Made by a program: the position numbers and the translations under genes | The notes under the pieces: generated by a model | What the model was told of the DNA's origin: nothing | What the model saw: only the letters and a program-made list of their open reading frames with translations | The model's database searches: none | In this document: positions 1 to 13,670 of the stretch, in pieces | How positions within the stretch are numbered: the first letter of the stretch is position 1 | Layout of the letters: each line of letters opens with the position of its first letter | DNA from: Limanda limanda | Lineage: Eukaryota > Chordata > Actinopteri > Pleuronectiformes > Pleuronectidae | Reading direction: 5' to 3' | DNA length: 64,000 bases | Assembly: GCF_963576545.1 (NCBI RefSeq) | Contig: NC_083651.1 | Coordinates: 19,151,248-19,215,247 of the forward strand

Positions 1-2403
1 AAGCCAACTAACTTCTGGCATTTGTCTTTTCTTCAGCGATGTGTGTGTCCCTGCCTCTGTGGCTTGTGAAGACTCAGTCATGTGCAGTGAGAGGAAACCC
101 ATTTGGCTTTTTCCAACTTTTATTTATAGATGGCTATCGGGACATGGGAAGGATTTCCACAAATAAATAAATCAGGAAACAACTCACCAACCCTACCTTA
201 ATGTTGTTTGTACAAATGTCTACCTCCTTCTCTGAGACCCTAATTTATATGTTGGTCAGTTGCTGATGTGTTACCCAGTGGCTGAGACATTGACAGCTAA
301 ACTTGTTCTGTCTCAGTCTTTTTATGTTGTTTACTGCCAGCTGAAGGCAAAAATCTAAATAAAAACATTAGCATGTATCTGATCTTGTTCGCCTGCATCT
401 TTGCAGCTGCTTAGTAAATCGTCATTAACTTGCATAAAGAAAGCGAGATGAAAATCTCTGCTTCTACTAGAAAATTGCTGCAAGTAAATAATTATACATT
501 CACAAAAGCCAACTCAAGGCAATATACAGTAATAAACATACCCTTGGACAAGATGCATGAGGCATTCTTAGTGTATGGTTATTATTTGAGCACTCCTGCT
601 CACATGCAATTTTCAAGCTATCAATGTTTCAGCCACACAAGGAACCCTAATGCCTGTATTTGATCACTTTTTGCTGTAATGACTTTAGATCCAAATGCGT
701 TAGGATGAGATCATAATACTTAGGATGCAGTGAAATACAAGCACTCCCTATCTCTGGGCACAGAACAAAAGCTCAAGGGAGGAGTTTGTGTCTCAGCATT
801 TGAATAGACCCATGCATACAGTCCAAGTTCTTAAAGGGCACAGAGGAATAAAAAAAAGAGAAAAAAGACAACAGGGGGTCCACTGCCAGATTGGCCGGGT
901 GCTTTTGATTAATTGTAAAACTTCCCCCCCTTTTCCTTTCAGCTGTGCTGCTGCTACATTTAGTTGAAAGACTCGAACAAAATCAGCAGCAGAATATAAC
1001 ATGTTTTTTTTCCTTCTTAAAAGACGGCAGCCAACCCAATCTTTTTAAGATGTGAGCAATTTCGGTGTCGGCAAATGGAGATTCAAGGTTTTGATTTCAG
1101 AAATAAATATTATCATGCTGGAGTCAATTACTCAGCGACTGTACTACTGTAGTGTGCAGTATTGACATTATTGACACTGGGTGTGACATTACACACCCAG
1201 TAACATGAGAACCCCTCTGAGCCGCTCTTAATGACAGAAACATGATCAACATCCGATCATTTCATGGCAGCTTCATGTCACTTTTCAGTCATCCCATCAT
1301 ATCTGTCGACAACAACCAGGATATCCAGTTGTTTAAGGGAGTTTTCTTGGCAAATACACTAGAAGCACTTTTCAGCAGCGTGGACTAAATACAAATCCCA
1401 TTCATTTTCTGAAAGGGGAGCTTGATTTTCAGCCATCATGTTGTAACCATCCATTGTAGGAGGTAGAATGCCCATTCATTCTTGTTGAAGAAGTATTTGG
1501 GTCTAAAGCCGTGGGACCGTGCCTCTCTCAATGAGATCCAGCAGGACCCATGCTTGAACTAATCCTGTTCACCACAACTCCCCCGAACCTCAAACCCTAC
1601 ACACCCCACCCTACACCTCCATAATGTGACTCTACACCACTGTGATGGTTCAGCTCCACATTTAAAATAAATTATAAAATGGACTCACACCACGCTCATT
1701 ACATGGATCATCATTATTATCACAGGTTTTATTATAACCTCCACTAAAGTGTTATTTTGTTCATAACACAAAAAATTACTGGAAGAATTACAACTCAACT
1801 TGATGTGGCGAGGGTCAGGAGGGAAACCATTATATTTTTAGATCAAATTTAAAGCCATAAAATATATGACAACAACATAGTTTACTTTAATGGAAAAAGA
1901 ATAAAAACAATGTCAACATTAGCTACATTCAGCCTCCAGATATCTCTCTGATTGTCTCCCACAAACAGCAATGATGGATGATTTGACATTATTCCGTCAA
2001 GCTATTGTTGACGTTACCTTATTCATGTTGAATAAAACATGTTTGTTGCTACTGATAGAATAAGCACGACTCTCTGGTGCCAGTATTGTAATGGTGATCA
2101 ACTCTTTTCAACATCTTGAATCGTGAATCTTGGATCATAAATCATGGATCGTGGATCATGAATCATGGTGGCATCTGATCTTGGATTACGATAACAATAT
2201 ACACACTCACATAATACTACCGTTACTGGCACTACCTCTATCATTACGTTTGTCATTGCTACTTTATCTCTCATAGACTTTTGTTTGTATAACTAAATTT
2301 GATTGATTGATTGAACAGGCTATGACAGGCATCTAATCATGTGCTAAAGACACTTTAGAGGACATATTTGTACCGGCTCTGACTGTGTTGCATCACCACT
2401 TAC
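1..2403. other. Left flank, probably tmem198 intron; no gene seen
   Basis: This AT-rich stretch has no convincing exon on either strand. It lies downstream of the first tmem198 coding exon in that gene's direction, so it is most likely intron. The only local structure noted is a short imperfect seven-base repeat of the type ggatcat/aaatcat at about 2115-2168 and a gattgattgatt run near 2305. Confidence 0.5.
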
Positions 2404-2569
2404 CAAAGAAGCAGTAGATGATTCCAAAGAGGCAGCACATGGAGCAGACCACCGAGGGCACAATCTCGTACCTCCTCTCGATCTCCTGGTCGCACTTCAG
2501 CCCCACCTCCACCAAACCCAGCAACTTGCTGGTAGAAGTCATGACGGCTTGAGTCAATGGGGGAGGCAT
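2404..2569 (-). CDS. tmem198: tmem198 first coding exon (partial gene)
   Basis: Reading the minus strand from the ATG at 2569-2567 gives 55 codons plus one base, ending at a perfect gtaagt donor (2403-2398). The translation starts [16 protein letters not shown] and contains [19 protein letters not shown] followed by IIYCFF. From memory this matches the start of TMEM198, which has ERRY...LVCIMCCLFG...YCFFG leading into its first membrane helix. An in-frame TGA lies two codons upstream of the ATG, which supports this start. TMEM198 is a seven-pass-type membrane protein reported to promote LRP6 phosphorylation in Wnt signalling. Only the N-terminal tail and start of the first helix are here. The next exon is not seen in 1-2403 and must lie left of the window. 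Identification is by remembered similarity; which teleost paralogue is unknown. Confidence 0.85.
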
Positions 2570-2638
2570 CGTTCAGAGGTGACAGAGGGGCGTGTTGAGG
2601 TGTTTGGATCAGTGAGCCTCACCCATGGGGACGTCTAC
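2570..2638 (-). other. tmem198: tmem198 5' UTR part of exon 2 with splice acceptor
   Basis: On the minus strand the sequence upstream of the tmem198 ATG reads tcctgtttgcag then gtagacgtcccc, a good polypyrimidine-AG acceptor ending at 2639. The start-codon exon therefore probably begins near 2638 with about 69 nt of 5' UTR, which implies at least one further non-coding exon to the right. Confidence 0.55.
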
Positions 2639-4529
2639 CTGCAAACAGGAGGTATAGAAAGAAAGCGGAGGAGAGAAAGCGAGATAAAGAATGAAAGAAA
2701 GACAAAAGAGAGGGGGAGAGAGTGATTATTGATTGCTCATTTTAAGTACTCAACAGTGAGTGCTGACGGAGCAGCTAGCATGCTCCATAATTTTGAAAAA
2801 AAGAAACAAGTCAGCACAGCTCAGCCGCCCTCACTACTCACAACCACCAGAGAAGATGAAATGACTGCATTGAAATAAGAAAACTACAATTCAGGCACTA
2901 TCGTTCACTCTGACACACAGCAAACTGCAACACCCGGAATAGTTGCCATGGGAAGATAAACCATATGCATTAGCATGGATTTGCATGGTGTTGGAAATTT
3001 GACACAAGAACTGGTTCTTTTAAGTTGCATTTACATCTCTGCTTAGTCCTGACAACACATGTTGTACCACAACATTATAAATATACTGGATATATAACTT
3101 TATATACTCTACTATATGGTGAAGTCGCCATTTTGTATGAACATTTGGTGATATGTATTATACCCAGATAGTGGACTCACTGTATCCCACATTGCATTCT
3201 GAAAAGCAGTGTAGTAGTTGTAGTATAATATTCACTAACGGAGCAGAATATACCATAATGCATTGCACTTAGGGTGTTGACAGGAAGAGAAATGGCAGAG
3301 AGAGGAGAGGAGAGATGGCAGCAGCAGCAGCAGCAGCAACAGCCCAACCTGACATACTAATGTAAAAAGAGCAGCGCAGCATAAACTACGGCAAACAAGT
3401 TTATTTCTACATTTAAACTTGTTCATTTAACGTGTTTTTTTTTTACATTAAGTAAAAGTATCTATCCTGACCTTAAGTCAAGTGAAACACTGTATTTACT
3501 AATCTTATCAAACACACCACATAATTGTAAAAAAAAACAAAAAACGATTTAGCAGCAGTAATTCACTCAATTTCACTCCACTGACTATGTGTATTTAATT
3601 GACTTTAACGTTGCCACGGGGCAAATGGAGCTGTTGTTATTACACTTTGTGTCATATATGAGCAATTACAGCTTAAACAAAACATTCGTATCCCCGGTGT
3701 GTAATGTATACTACACCTTTCATTTAATGAGATGCTGTGTAGTGATTCACTGTGACATAATGGACTGCGGCCCAGTATTGATAACTTGATTCCTAATTGA
3801 TCTCTTTGTGTTCTTTGGCAAGAACCCACAGCTCCACACACATTCAACCCATTAGTTTAACCTAAAGCAAAAATCAAAAACATCAAAAACTAAAGACGCA
3901 CTAAATCATGAATCCATTCAGATTAAAGCTGTATTTAAAGATGCATAATCATTACTCAATGCAACAAGCACTGTACTACTTTTATGCAGTCTTCAGGTGT
4001 GTTCGGTCTCCACCATGATATCTCTTACACTGGCACTTTCACCCAAACTGTGCTCAATCTTTACACAGATCTTCCTACTTTCAGAGGCCATGTGTGACTC
4101 CAAGTCTCCTTTATTACCTCTTATCTATTTGTTTGTAACACAAAAACAACCAAACAGATTTCCACAAGTTTGAGCAAAGGATGCAACATGGGCCAAGGAA
4201 GAATCCATTACATTTTGGGGCAAATCCAGATGATCCAGGGTCATCATACCAATAGCTACAACAGCACTACCTACTGCACTCAACACCCTCTGTGCTTTTG
4301 CAGCCCCTGTGGCTTAGAGATCACACATTTAATTTAAAGTTTCTGTTACTCTGGATCCATTACCTTAGTCTGGTTTTCTCCTTTAGGTCAATGCACCTGT
4401 CATGTCAGAGATGGATTTACTCTTCCACATGCATACACACAATTGTGCACGCTTGCATTACACTGGGGAGGTAAGCCCTTCTTATTCCATATTGACCTAG
4501 TAGGTGATGATGCACTGTGGCATGCCGGC

Positions 4530-4632
4530 ACGCAGGCACACAGGTACACAGGCACACACATAGACACACACATAGACACACACACACACACACACATAGA
4601 CACACACAAAACACACACACACACACACACAC
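4530..4632. repeat. (CA)n microsatellite with TAGACA interruptions
   Basis: Repeated cacaca with periodic acatagacacac blocks, followed by a short (CT)n run to about 4640. Open frames on both strands here (Cys-Val or His-Thr rich) are only translations of the repeat. Confidence 0.95.
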
Positions 4633-7600
4633 TCTCTCTCTCCCTCTGTAGAGATATCATTGTGGTTAGCTGGAGCGAGGAGAGGTCATTGTCTGAGTAA
4701 ATTTCAGTTGGACCCTTCACTTTATTGAGTGCAACAAGCTCAACAGCAGCACGGCAAGAAAAAAAAAGAATCTCTCATATGGAGAGAGCTCCACCAGTTA
4801 CATACACAACATCACTCAATGCCTTCTTGCAGCATCCTTTTTTACAATAGGGTGTAGCAGTAATGGAAGTGAGGAGAAGGAGTCTACAGTGCAATTAAAA
4901 CAATCTAATGGCAGGTTTAACAAGTGGCACTCAGTGAGATATAATATAAGCTTGTATAATAGTCCACTGTGTCTCGATAAGTAATTGCCCAAACAGCCAA
5001 ACTGTCATTAAATGTCAGCTGCTGAGAACGCTGCAGCACTAATCACAGCCACTTCCATCAGATCCATTCCCGTATCAGCAGCTCCCACCTGAGTCTGTGC
5101 CGCTGGGCTTCCCTGTCACCACTAATAACAAATTAACAGCATTAACAAAGATTCAGATGAACTATAAGCCAGTTTTTAATATTATAATTGTAAGGCGTGA
5201 CTGCTGCTGCTTGTGGGGGCGGCAGAAGAACATGAGTCAGAGCTAATGGAAGCTGATTAGCATTAACTGTGTGTTTAAATACAGGCATCCTTATAGGCCT
5301 TATGCAGCCTGTAAAAAAATAACTAGGAGGAAAATGTGTGATGTTTTATTGATTTGTGGAGTTGAATGTTCCGACTCATCAGGTGCAGAGCAGCACTCCT
5401 ACAGAGCAGAAAACTTCAGCAGAGTACATCCGTATTGACAGGAGAAACTCAGCTGTCCGGTTTATGAAGCGAACGCCCTCCTGCTGCCCGGCAGACTTCT
5501 GAATCCATGTCAAACGATTTTCATTATAACCTGGTGCACGTAAAGTTACTGTAAATGGTGACTTCAATGGCAAAGCTGAGAAAACGTTGAGGGTGAGCTT
5601 TTCGAAAAAAACAACCTCTGGATGAAAATCTTCAACAACAGCAAAGTGCAATAAAATGCTGTTAAGTGCAGAGAAATAATAATAACAATAAACATCCTGT
5701 GTTGCAAGGTCACATCGCTGGAATATAATCTCGATGTAACTTTCAACAAAAAATTTGCATCCATTTGTATTCTGAGTCAGAAACCTGAAAGTAACTGGAG
5801 GATGTCCAACTCATAATTGTCTGTCTCGGGAAGACAGACTCCAGTGGTGAAACAGATTGTCAAGGCTGCGGCTTAGTTACACCACAGGCTCCCTTGACTC
5901 AGGAGGAAGCTCCGACTGAGAACACATGACAAGGGACACTGCAGCACTGCCAAGAAGAAAATGGCACAGAAGAAAATGTGCGCACAATTATTTGTTCTCT
6001 GAAGCCGTCTTCCTGTTCTAATTTGTTTTTCCTATATTAAATATTCAATAAAAATATTGTGATTCAAGAATTTTTCTGAGTCGCAAATACCTTGAACCGA
6101 TTACATTTTATTGAATAGTCCAGTACTTACTTTCCAATTTCCCCTCTTCTTTTCTACTAAAAATGCTATGCACGAAACACCAAAACGAATTCCTTGCAAG
6201 GTAAAAAAATATCTTGGCAATAAACACAATTCAGATTCTTCAAGTCACATAAATTGCTTGAAACACACGGTAGGTTGCGCGGTCACACAATGCTAACACC
6301 CAAGCTGCATGCTACGTTTGCAATCAATGCCACGTCCATTCAGAAAATAACAATCTGGAGAGGCAGTGCCACAGAGTCAATGCTTATACAGTGAGTTGAA
6401 AACAATTATAGCTGAGAAAAGAGGAGGAAAGGGAATTTAATCAAACACTGAGCAGAAATTAAGTTTTGTCTTACAAAGAAGGAAAAAATGTCATTACACA
6501 GGAAGTCAGACCAGCACAGTAAATGATGCTGCTGGAGCCCTATTTAAAAAATGGCCCAGTGTTTCTTTTCATTACAGCTTTACAAGATTAAATTAAATAA
6601 CCATCCTCAGTTTACTTTACTGGAGCTGACGAACGTTGGCTTCAACGTGTGTTTTTGTCAGTTCTGACCTGACACTGTCTCGTCTCACTGCGACAACCAC
6701 AGAGAGATGACACGACTAGAAAAAGCCCAAGAGGTCAGATCAAGAGAGAGTGAAAGAAGCAACACATTATGCAACAATGTCACGTCCTGTCTGTTTCTAT
6801 AACAACCGGCAGCGGTATTAGGACCCTGCGAAGAGGACAGGGGGCTGGTCTCCATGGGAATGTGCATACTAAGAAGCATCCATGATGGTTTCTTTGAGGC
6901 TTCTGGCAACAGACGGTCCTGACCTCTTGACCCTTTTCAGCTAGTGCCTCTTTATAATTCAGCAAAAGATTCAGCCACTGAGCATAACGTTAGATCTACA
7001 ACAAACGGTTTATTATAACATTTAACTGTCCCTTCCTTGATAGTTTTAACCTTTGCTAGAATATAACATTGCAATGCGAATGCCCATTGGTCTGTTGGCT
7101 GAAATTACCGTATCATAAAACCTATTGACTGCTTTATTTACCATGAAATGTTGGACTGACGTGCATGGTGCCATGAGATGATCCTTTGACTTTTCATGTA
7201 GCGCAATCATCACTTTAGAATCATTACCACTTGTCTCGTGCTTTGGTTTGTAATCAGACACAATACAAAGTAGTGTCACTCCCATCAGCCCTGTTCTATT
7301 TGCAAATGTTAACTTCTCTTTAGATCTGCACTGACAGCTAGCACAGCACAAAAGCCGCCTATGATGTGTGTCCCGATCATGAAATTGTGTTTGACGTTAT
7401 TTTTTGCTAAATTTTGCAAATGTTACTGATGCTGACTGCTCAATGAAAAGCAGCCAAAACCACCAGGAAAAGAAGAAGAGTCATTAGCCTCAAAAACTCA
7501 CAACAGATGTTCTCCAGCATAAATTAGGAACAATGCAGGAGAACAGTCTTTTCATTACTGTTGATTTCTCTCTGTGACAAACAACAACAATGCACCTAAA

Positions 7601-8588
7601 TGTCACTGATCAGTGCACAAGCTTCATGTTACCATAGAAACCATAGAAATGTCGATCTTATTGTTACAGTGCACGGCATTCGCACCTTAACAAGACGAGC
7701 ATTCAAGTTGGCAGGCGATGACACATCTTTCTATTCAAATTGTTTTTGTCTGAGATAGGATTAGGATAATGCTGGAACGTCAATGTGATCACTTTGCTCC
7801 CTCTGCTCTCAAACACCTGAAATATTTCATTTTCATCTGCTCCCCAGTGTGAGCTCTCTGCAGTGAAATCGACGTCAAAATGTCCTATCAAGGGCTCATT
7901 TTTCCTCCCTGCTGACACATGTGGGAGCAGTAAATCACACAGCAGTGCCTCTGACACAGATCACAGTGCACGTGATGATCCGCTCAGCCATGTCCTGGTT
8001 TGCATGTCTCCGTCAGCCAAGCAGGCCGACAATGTTAGGTTACATATCAAAACCGCTGGCAGCCTAATAACCATTCTCCACGTTGATGCGCTCTCTGCTG
8101 GAGTTTTCGCTGCGGCTCCTCCTCGGAGGTCACAGATCAAATCTGAGCACTGCTGGAAGTGTAACAAGGTTTTTTATGATTTGTTCTGCTGTTCGCCTAC
8201 TGGTGTCTCTCGCCTCAAACCTGTGTTTGCTATTCAAAGTGCAGCGTGACTCTTCCTCCACCGCTGTGAGTGTGTGCTCACAGATCCGTGAACTTTACAT
8301 CTTCGAGAAGTGGCTGAAGAAAACGTTATCTGTCAGTGGGTGCCGTGTTTTGATTGCTTTTGATTTTGAAAAACAAAAACAACGGCGCCTATTGTATTGG
8401 GAATATCATACTGTATGGTATGGTGAGGTCCTCTCTGTGACAGCAAGTGGCATGAGTGTGTGTGTACAGCTTTTCTCCCTGAACCTGCTGCGAGATAAAT
8501 TATATTTTCTAATCTTCTGTTGATATGGGCAAAGTGACAGGGAGAAAAGGATGAGGGGTGCATAAGTGGCTGTTCCTGTGTTTCTTTT

Positions 8589-8591
<3 letters not shown>

Positions 8592-8658
<67 letters not shown>

Positions 8659-8773
8659 TGTTTGTGTTTGTGTTTGTGTTTGTGTTTGTGTTTGTGTTTG
8701 TGTTTGTGTTTGTGTGTTTGTGTGTGTGTGTGTGTGATTGTGTTTGTGTTTGTGTGTGTGTTTGTGTGTGCGT

Positions 8774-8806
<33 letters not shown>

Positions 8807-8845
8807 AGTGTGTGTGTGTTTGTGTTTGTGTTTGTGTTTGTGTGT
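8592..8845. repeat. Compound (GT)n / (TGTTTG)n microsatellite
   Basis: About 250 bp of alternating gt, with an internal block of the hexamer tgtttg repeated about ten times (roughly 8650-8712), then gt, gcgtgt and tgtttg variants. It keeps long frames open on both strands (Cys/Val/Phe/Leu on plus, His/Thr/Asn on minus), none of which is a gene. Confidence 0.95.
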
Positions 8846-9228
8846 CAGCATGAATATTTCAGAGGCCCCGCACTGAGTGGTGGTGACAGAGCATCATCAG
8901 ATCGAGGACACCCTGCTCCCCAGGGTGGGGATTGGAGGGGTTGGATAGAAAGTGAGATGGGGGAGAGAAAGAAAGTCAGAAAGGCAAAGAGAAAACAGGG
9001 AGGGAGGGAGGGAGATATTAGACACATTTAGAAAGAGAAAGCAGGGAGACTCAGTACACACAAGTATAATCTAAATGAAAAAGAACTGCAGAAAGAGTAG
9101 GATAGATTTTCCCTCCTGGCAACTTCAGGTCAGCTTCCTGCCTTTTCATTGTTCAACGATCAGCGTTCAGTGCAAAGAATCGAAGTTCAATTGGCCTTTG
9201 GACGGCTTTTGTTCCATTGTCCTTTCGG

Positions 9229-9556
9229 CAGGGGCGGATCCAGGGGTGGGGCCAGGAGGCACAGACCCAGCTGAAGTCTGATTGGTCTTAATCAATTTCT
9301 AACAATATAAACAATTGTCCTACAATTTGTCAAGAATTGTATTTTCTAAATTGTTTTGAAGTACACAAAGTGCTTGTACAAGAAACAATTTTCAAAATAT
9401 ATTGTTATATGATACATAAAATATATAATGACGTGTGACTTTGCTCAAAGCTATAGAGCTAACAGGAAACAACGACTGAAATTTGCTTCTTACTGAATCA
9501 GGAATTGAGCATGGATGTTATTACTACTGTTTATTGTGTCCCCTTTACCGCCCCTG
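9229..9556. mobile_element. hAT-like non-autonomous element (MITE), copy A
   Basis: The left end is caggggcggatccagg and the right end is ccgcccctg, giving a perfect 9-bp terminal inverted repeat around about 328 bp of AT-rich, non-coding sequence. The interior resembles 27918-28251 in the same order and orientation (for example agtacacaaagtgct...ttttcaaaatatatt). CAGGGGCGGATC-type ends recall fish hAT-like MITEs. I could not see a clear 8-bp target duplication, so the superfamily is an inference. Confidence 0.55.
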
Positions 9557-10669
9557 ATCAAGACATGTCCGAGTTCCGCCGCTGTAAAATTAATTTTTAA
9601 TAACAGAAGTGGTTTTTTTCCAGGAACATTGCTGTCTGTGATGAACCTCTAATATTCACTGGAGCTGCTTTAAACTGATGAAACCTTCCCTGGGAAACCC
9701 TGCAGAGTGTGTTTTGTGGATTGTCCAAAGCGATGGAATATTTAGTTTTCAGTGGTGAGAGGAACACAAACACGAGTTCCCCTCTGTTGTCTGGTGGCAA
9801 AATAAATGTGGGATATCTACAGTATATCTATGGCCGTGGGATGCTGTGCAATAGTCTGAGGCCACATTTGAATGTGATATATATATCTGGAATGAATAGT
9901 GGTATTGATATTTAAATGCACTTAGATGTAATAGGTCATAAGATTAGACAGGCTATTAAATTAAGCCTATAATGTTATAGTCCCTTCTGTAGTGTGGTGT
10001 ATAGTAAGTATACAACTAAAGGAAGAGAGATCAGTGGTTTTTACAGTTAACTCGGCTAAAGCAGGATTGAGATTCAGTCGAAGGTGAAATGTTTTAGACA
10101 TTAACCTCGTTAATGCCTCTAAAGCTATTACAGAGAAATCAAGCTTGTTCCCCCGGTGAGGTTAACAAGATACTGCAGAGCAGATTAACACACAGAGGTG
10201 TGAGTACAGAGCCCAACGTTTTAAATTTGAAAGGCCGATACATCATCTGATATAAGCTCAATACAGATTTATTGGCATCGCTTGGCTATATGAGCTCAGA
10301 AAGTGTCGAAGGAATTATTAAAGAAATAAAAGATATGTTTCCATAAAAGACTAATTTACTTCTTAACTGTAAAAACAGCACGCCCATTACATTTCATCAA
10401 CATCAACAGTATAGATGCCAAGAAATGTGATTTAGACCTTTAATGTATCAAGAGAATCAATTCAGATCCATGTTAATAGTAAATGACCAAATTCCTGCAA
10501 GTTTAATTATATTTCTATCATCCTCATATAGCTAACAGGTTACATTAAATGATAAATATGGTTAATATTGTGTATCCAGCATGCTTGCAATACAATTGTG
10601 AGTATGTTAGCTTTTAATTCAGAGAATTACTGTGCCTGACGCATCACAAAAGGGATAATAATGATACTA

Positions 10670-10770
10670 CTGATAATAACTATAATAATATTAATATCTT
10701 TATTTATATAGCACATTTTAGAACAAAGTTACAAAAGCACACATAAAAATAAAAAAATAAAAAATCATAT
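10670..10770. repeat. Interspersed repeat fragment (tttatttatatagcacattt type)
   Basis: An (AAT)-rich lead is followed by tttatttatatagcacattt and aacaaagttacaaaagcac. This resembles the 3' portion of a very common fish interspersed repeat, remembered as ttatatagcgcctttcaaa...gctttaca. It is a fragment without coding capacity. Confidence 0.35.
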
Positions 10771-10973
10771 CAGAAGTCTTCGCTGTCTGTTTGGTACCTT
10801 ATCTTTTTTCTGTCCGACCATTTATTGGCCTGCTCCTCTGTGCCAGACTCACATCCCCAGTCAGATTCAGGATCATGATTCTGAACAGAGGGACAGTTAC
10901 GGCCACGTCATGGTTACAATCTGCAATCTGTCAGCACCACAGCTCTCTTTATGTTCCGTGTCCAGTTTAGTGA

Positions 10974-11077
<104 letters not shown>

Positions 11078-11387
11078 ATTCATGTGCATGTCACAGCGAG
11101 TATCAGTGTTGCTGATGTCATGGTTACTAACAGGATGACTGTGTTTCCATCTTGCCCATCTGTCACCAGGGCTGTGTTGGTCAGTGTGTGTGCATGTGTG
11201 TGTGTCAGTGTGTGTGTACATGTCTGTGTGTCAGTGTGTGTGTACATGTATGTGTGTCAGTGTGTGTGTGACAGAGAGACGGACTTAGAGAGTTAGAATC
11301 TACTTACCATTTGACAGAAATCTATAAGCAATAAAACCAAACAGTCCAGTCCAGCACCTGCTCCGAGAAGCTATGTAATTAAAGGTC

Positions 11388-11683
11388 CATTGTGTGAATC
11401 TATCAGGAGACATTGAATACAATATTCATTGTTATGTTTCAATGGTAACTAAGAATCAATGTATTTTCATGAGCCTTTCGAGCCGGTCCTCCTCCATGAG
11501 GCCCATCATGTTAGACCACAGTAGCCCAGAAGGGACATAAAAAACACTGTCTCTAAAAAGGACGTTTCACATTTGTCCATCATTTACAAGCCATCCAATA
11601 TTGGTTGATTTTGGGAGGGGAGAGGGAATGTGTATTCTGCAATCTGCAACTTCACCACTAGATGCAACTAAATCCTGTTAACC
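11388..11683 (-). mobile_element. MITE-like fish repeat of the AGTGTGTAGGATT family, copy 1
   Basis: The right part reads ctgcaatctgcaacttcaccactagatg followed by caactaaatcct. This is the reverse complement of the left end of the element at 40201 (aggatt...gcatctagtggtgaggtt). The interior (gtcctcctccatgaggccc...cacagtagcccagaagggac) is also the reverse complement of that element's middle. The left end attgtgtgaatct is a decayed form of the terminal repeat. It has no coding capacity. The family is recalled as abundant in percomorph fish. Confidence 0.6.
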
Positions 11684-13117
11684 ATGCAGCGTTTAATTTG
11701 AAAAACACTACAGGTAACTTGATACCTTTGTTATACAGGATAGAATAGGATGCTCTTTAATGTGATAATACATATACATATATGTTGATAAATTAAATCA
11801 ACCACTGGCAGAGATAGTTAGTAGAAGAATTGTTAATAACACATTTATTCTATAACCTTTCTTACCAAGTGAACATGCCATTCACAGCCATTACAGTAAC
11901 CTTCTCTCAATCTGTGCTTTAACGCTAAAAGGGGAAGCTTATAAGAAAAACAAGTTTAAACTATCGAAATGCATTTCATTCCTCCACATTTTCTTATCTG
12001 CACCCAGATAAGCACAGCGCTCTCCATCATGCTTACATGAATTTAATTAAATTTTTTTTGTTGTTATTATGGAATCTGTTAAATAAAACTCCACGAGAGA
12101 ACACTCGCAATGAACACAGCCTCGGCCAAGTGGTGTGGTTGACTGGGTCCTTGGGTTTATGCACAGGAGGGTGATTTGTATGGGAAGCTGAGAAACCTTC
12201 TGTTCACTCTCGCTCTCTCTCCCATTGAGCTACAAGTCTATTGAGATGTTTGAGTGACCTACAGACCCCTCGTGCACTAAGCCACCTACGCACACACACA
12301 CACAAACTCCCTCACAGAAAAACAAACCACCAAGGCAAAGACTTAATGTCCTAATTTTTTGCAATTTCTACCCTTAACCCTTCTGCTCTCCATGCATCCA
12401 TTAGTCCATCAACAAATTAAATGAATACAGACTGTTTTCCCATGCAGAGATCGCCAACATATCTTCAGGTGATGCACATGTTGTGTGAAATGATCTGAGG
12501 TGCGTGTATGTGTGTGCGAATGTCAGTGGCCTCGGCATTGATCCACCTCTAAGCCTTGGTCATTGCTTGTGGCCTGAAGGTGAACCGACAGGAGAGTTAA
12601 GAGGCTTTCATCAGATTAGGGCTCATTCTCCGTCTTTCATCGTCTCTCTTTCCCGCATCATTTATCTCTGCCGCTTTCTGCGGCTCCGCTCGTCCTCTCT
12701 CCTCTTCTCTCCGGACCTACTCTAATCCACGCTGTTAAATTAGTCTCAGACACCACACACATCCATTTGTCTCCTTTTTCAAACGTCTGTGAGCTGAAAG
12801 TGGCTGTTGGAAGCTGAATTACAGAAAAGTGCCTTTTCACAGGCATTCATCTACATTGTTTGTATTTTCTGGTAACTGGGACAAATCTGTTGACTTTGAA
12901 CTTTAGTAAAACCATTATCCATCGATTTTCTACACCACTATTTTTGCGGCACTTGATTTTGTTCATTTCCTCCATCTTCAGTGCACTAACAGAAAAAGAA
13001 AGACAACTTTTATTTCAAACATTTTCCCCTGAAGTAGCAATCTGGCGTATTTGCTTAAACAGTAACATAGCAGATATTAAAGCATTCCAGATATTTTGCT
13101 TCAATGTAGGTGTGTGG

Positions 13118-13229
<112 letters not shown>

Positions 13230-13670
13230 TGGTTAGGTGTGCGGGAGTCAGACCACCAGCTGCCAATCCTCCCCATCATTCTGCTCAGCTACAAATACCT
13301 GGTTCCTCCCTCAACACTCCGGTCACAGACTCTGTTTGCTCAGTCAGTCGTGTTTCCAGCCTTTCTTTGAAGATGTATTTCTCTGCTCTTGACAGCCAGT
13401 AATCCTGTTTTCTCTGTACCTGCAGCTCCTCGGCCTGACTCCCGCCTCATCTCAAGAATCCAGCTATCGCACCGAAACTCTCCAAATCACCACACCGCTC
13501 TGGATCAGACCTAAGCTCAGCCTCAACACACCAAGCCCACCTGATCATCTCTGCTCTGGATCCCTCCTCAGATCGACCCCCTCCTGCACCCAGCACTGAC
13601 ACCACCTCAACAGTCTCCCATTCCACCTGACTTTTGAAGTTTTAATAAATACTGTTCCTGACTACTATTC
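13230..13670 (+). mobile_element. Possible decayed retroelement or LTR-like end
   Basis: A pyrimidine-rich, non-coding stretch reads like the 3' part of teleost LTR elements: short runs such as ctacaaatacctggttcctccc, many Ser/Pro-type ctcctc words, and a terminal ttttaataaatactgttcctgact with an AATAAA at about 13644. Neither a second terminal repeat nor coding sequence was found, so this may be only a solo remnant or an unrelated repeat. Confidence 0.3.

Noticed and set aside
3300..3360. Short (CAG)n run and minus-strand poly-Leu frame near 3315
   Set aside because: Only about six units, with no splice context or start linked to a gene; simple repeat.
7863..8249. 128-codon plus-strand frame with a C-x-x-C pair (HCWKCNKVF)
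   Set aside because: No second pair, no domain match, and stretches open on both strands; it looks like chance in less AT-rich DNA.
8566..8853. Open frames of 70-97 codons rich in Cys-Val, Leu-Cys or His-Thr on both strands
   Set aside because: They translate the (GT)n/(TGTTTG)n array and have no other sequence; the same holds for frames over 4.5, 13.1, 17.5, 54.6 and 62.7 kb.
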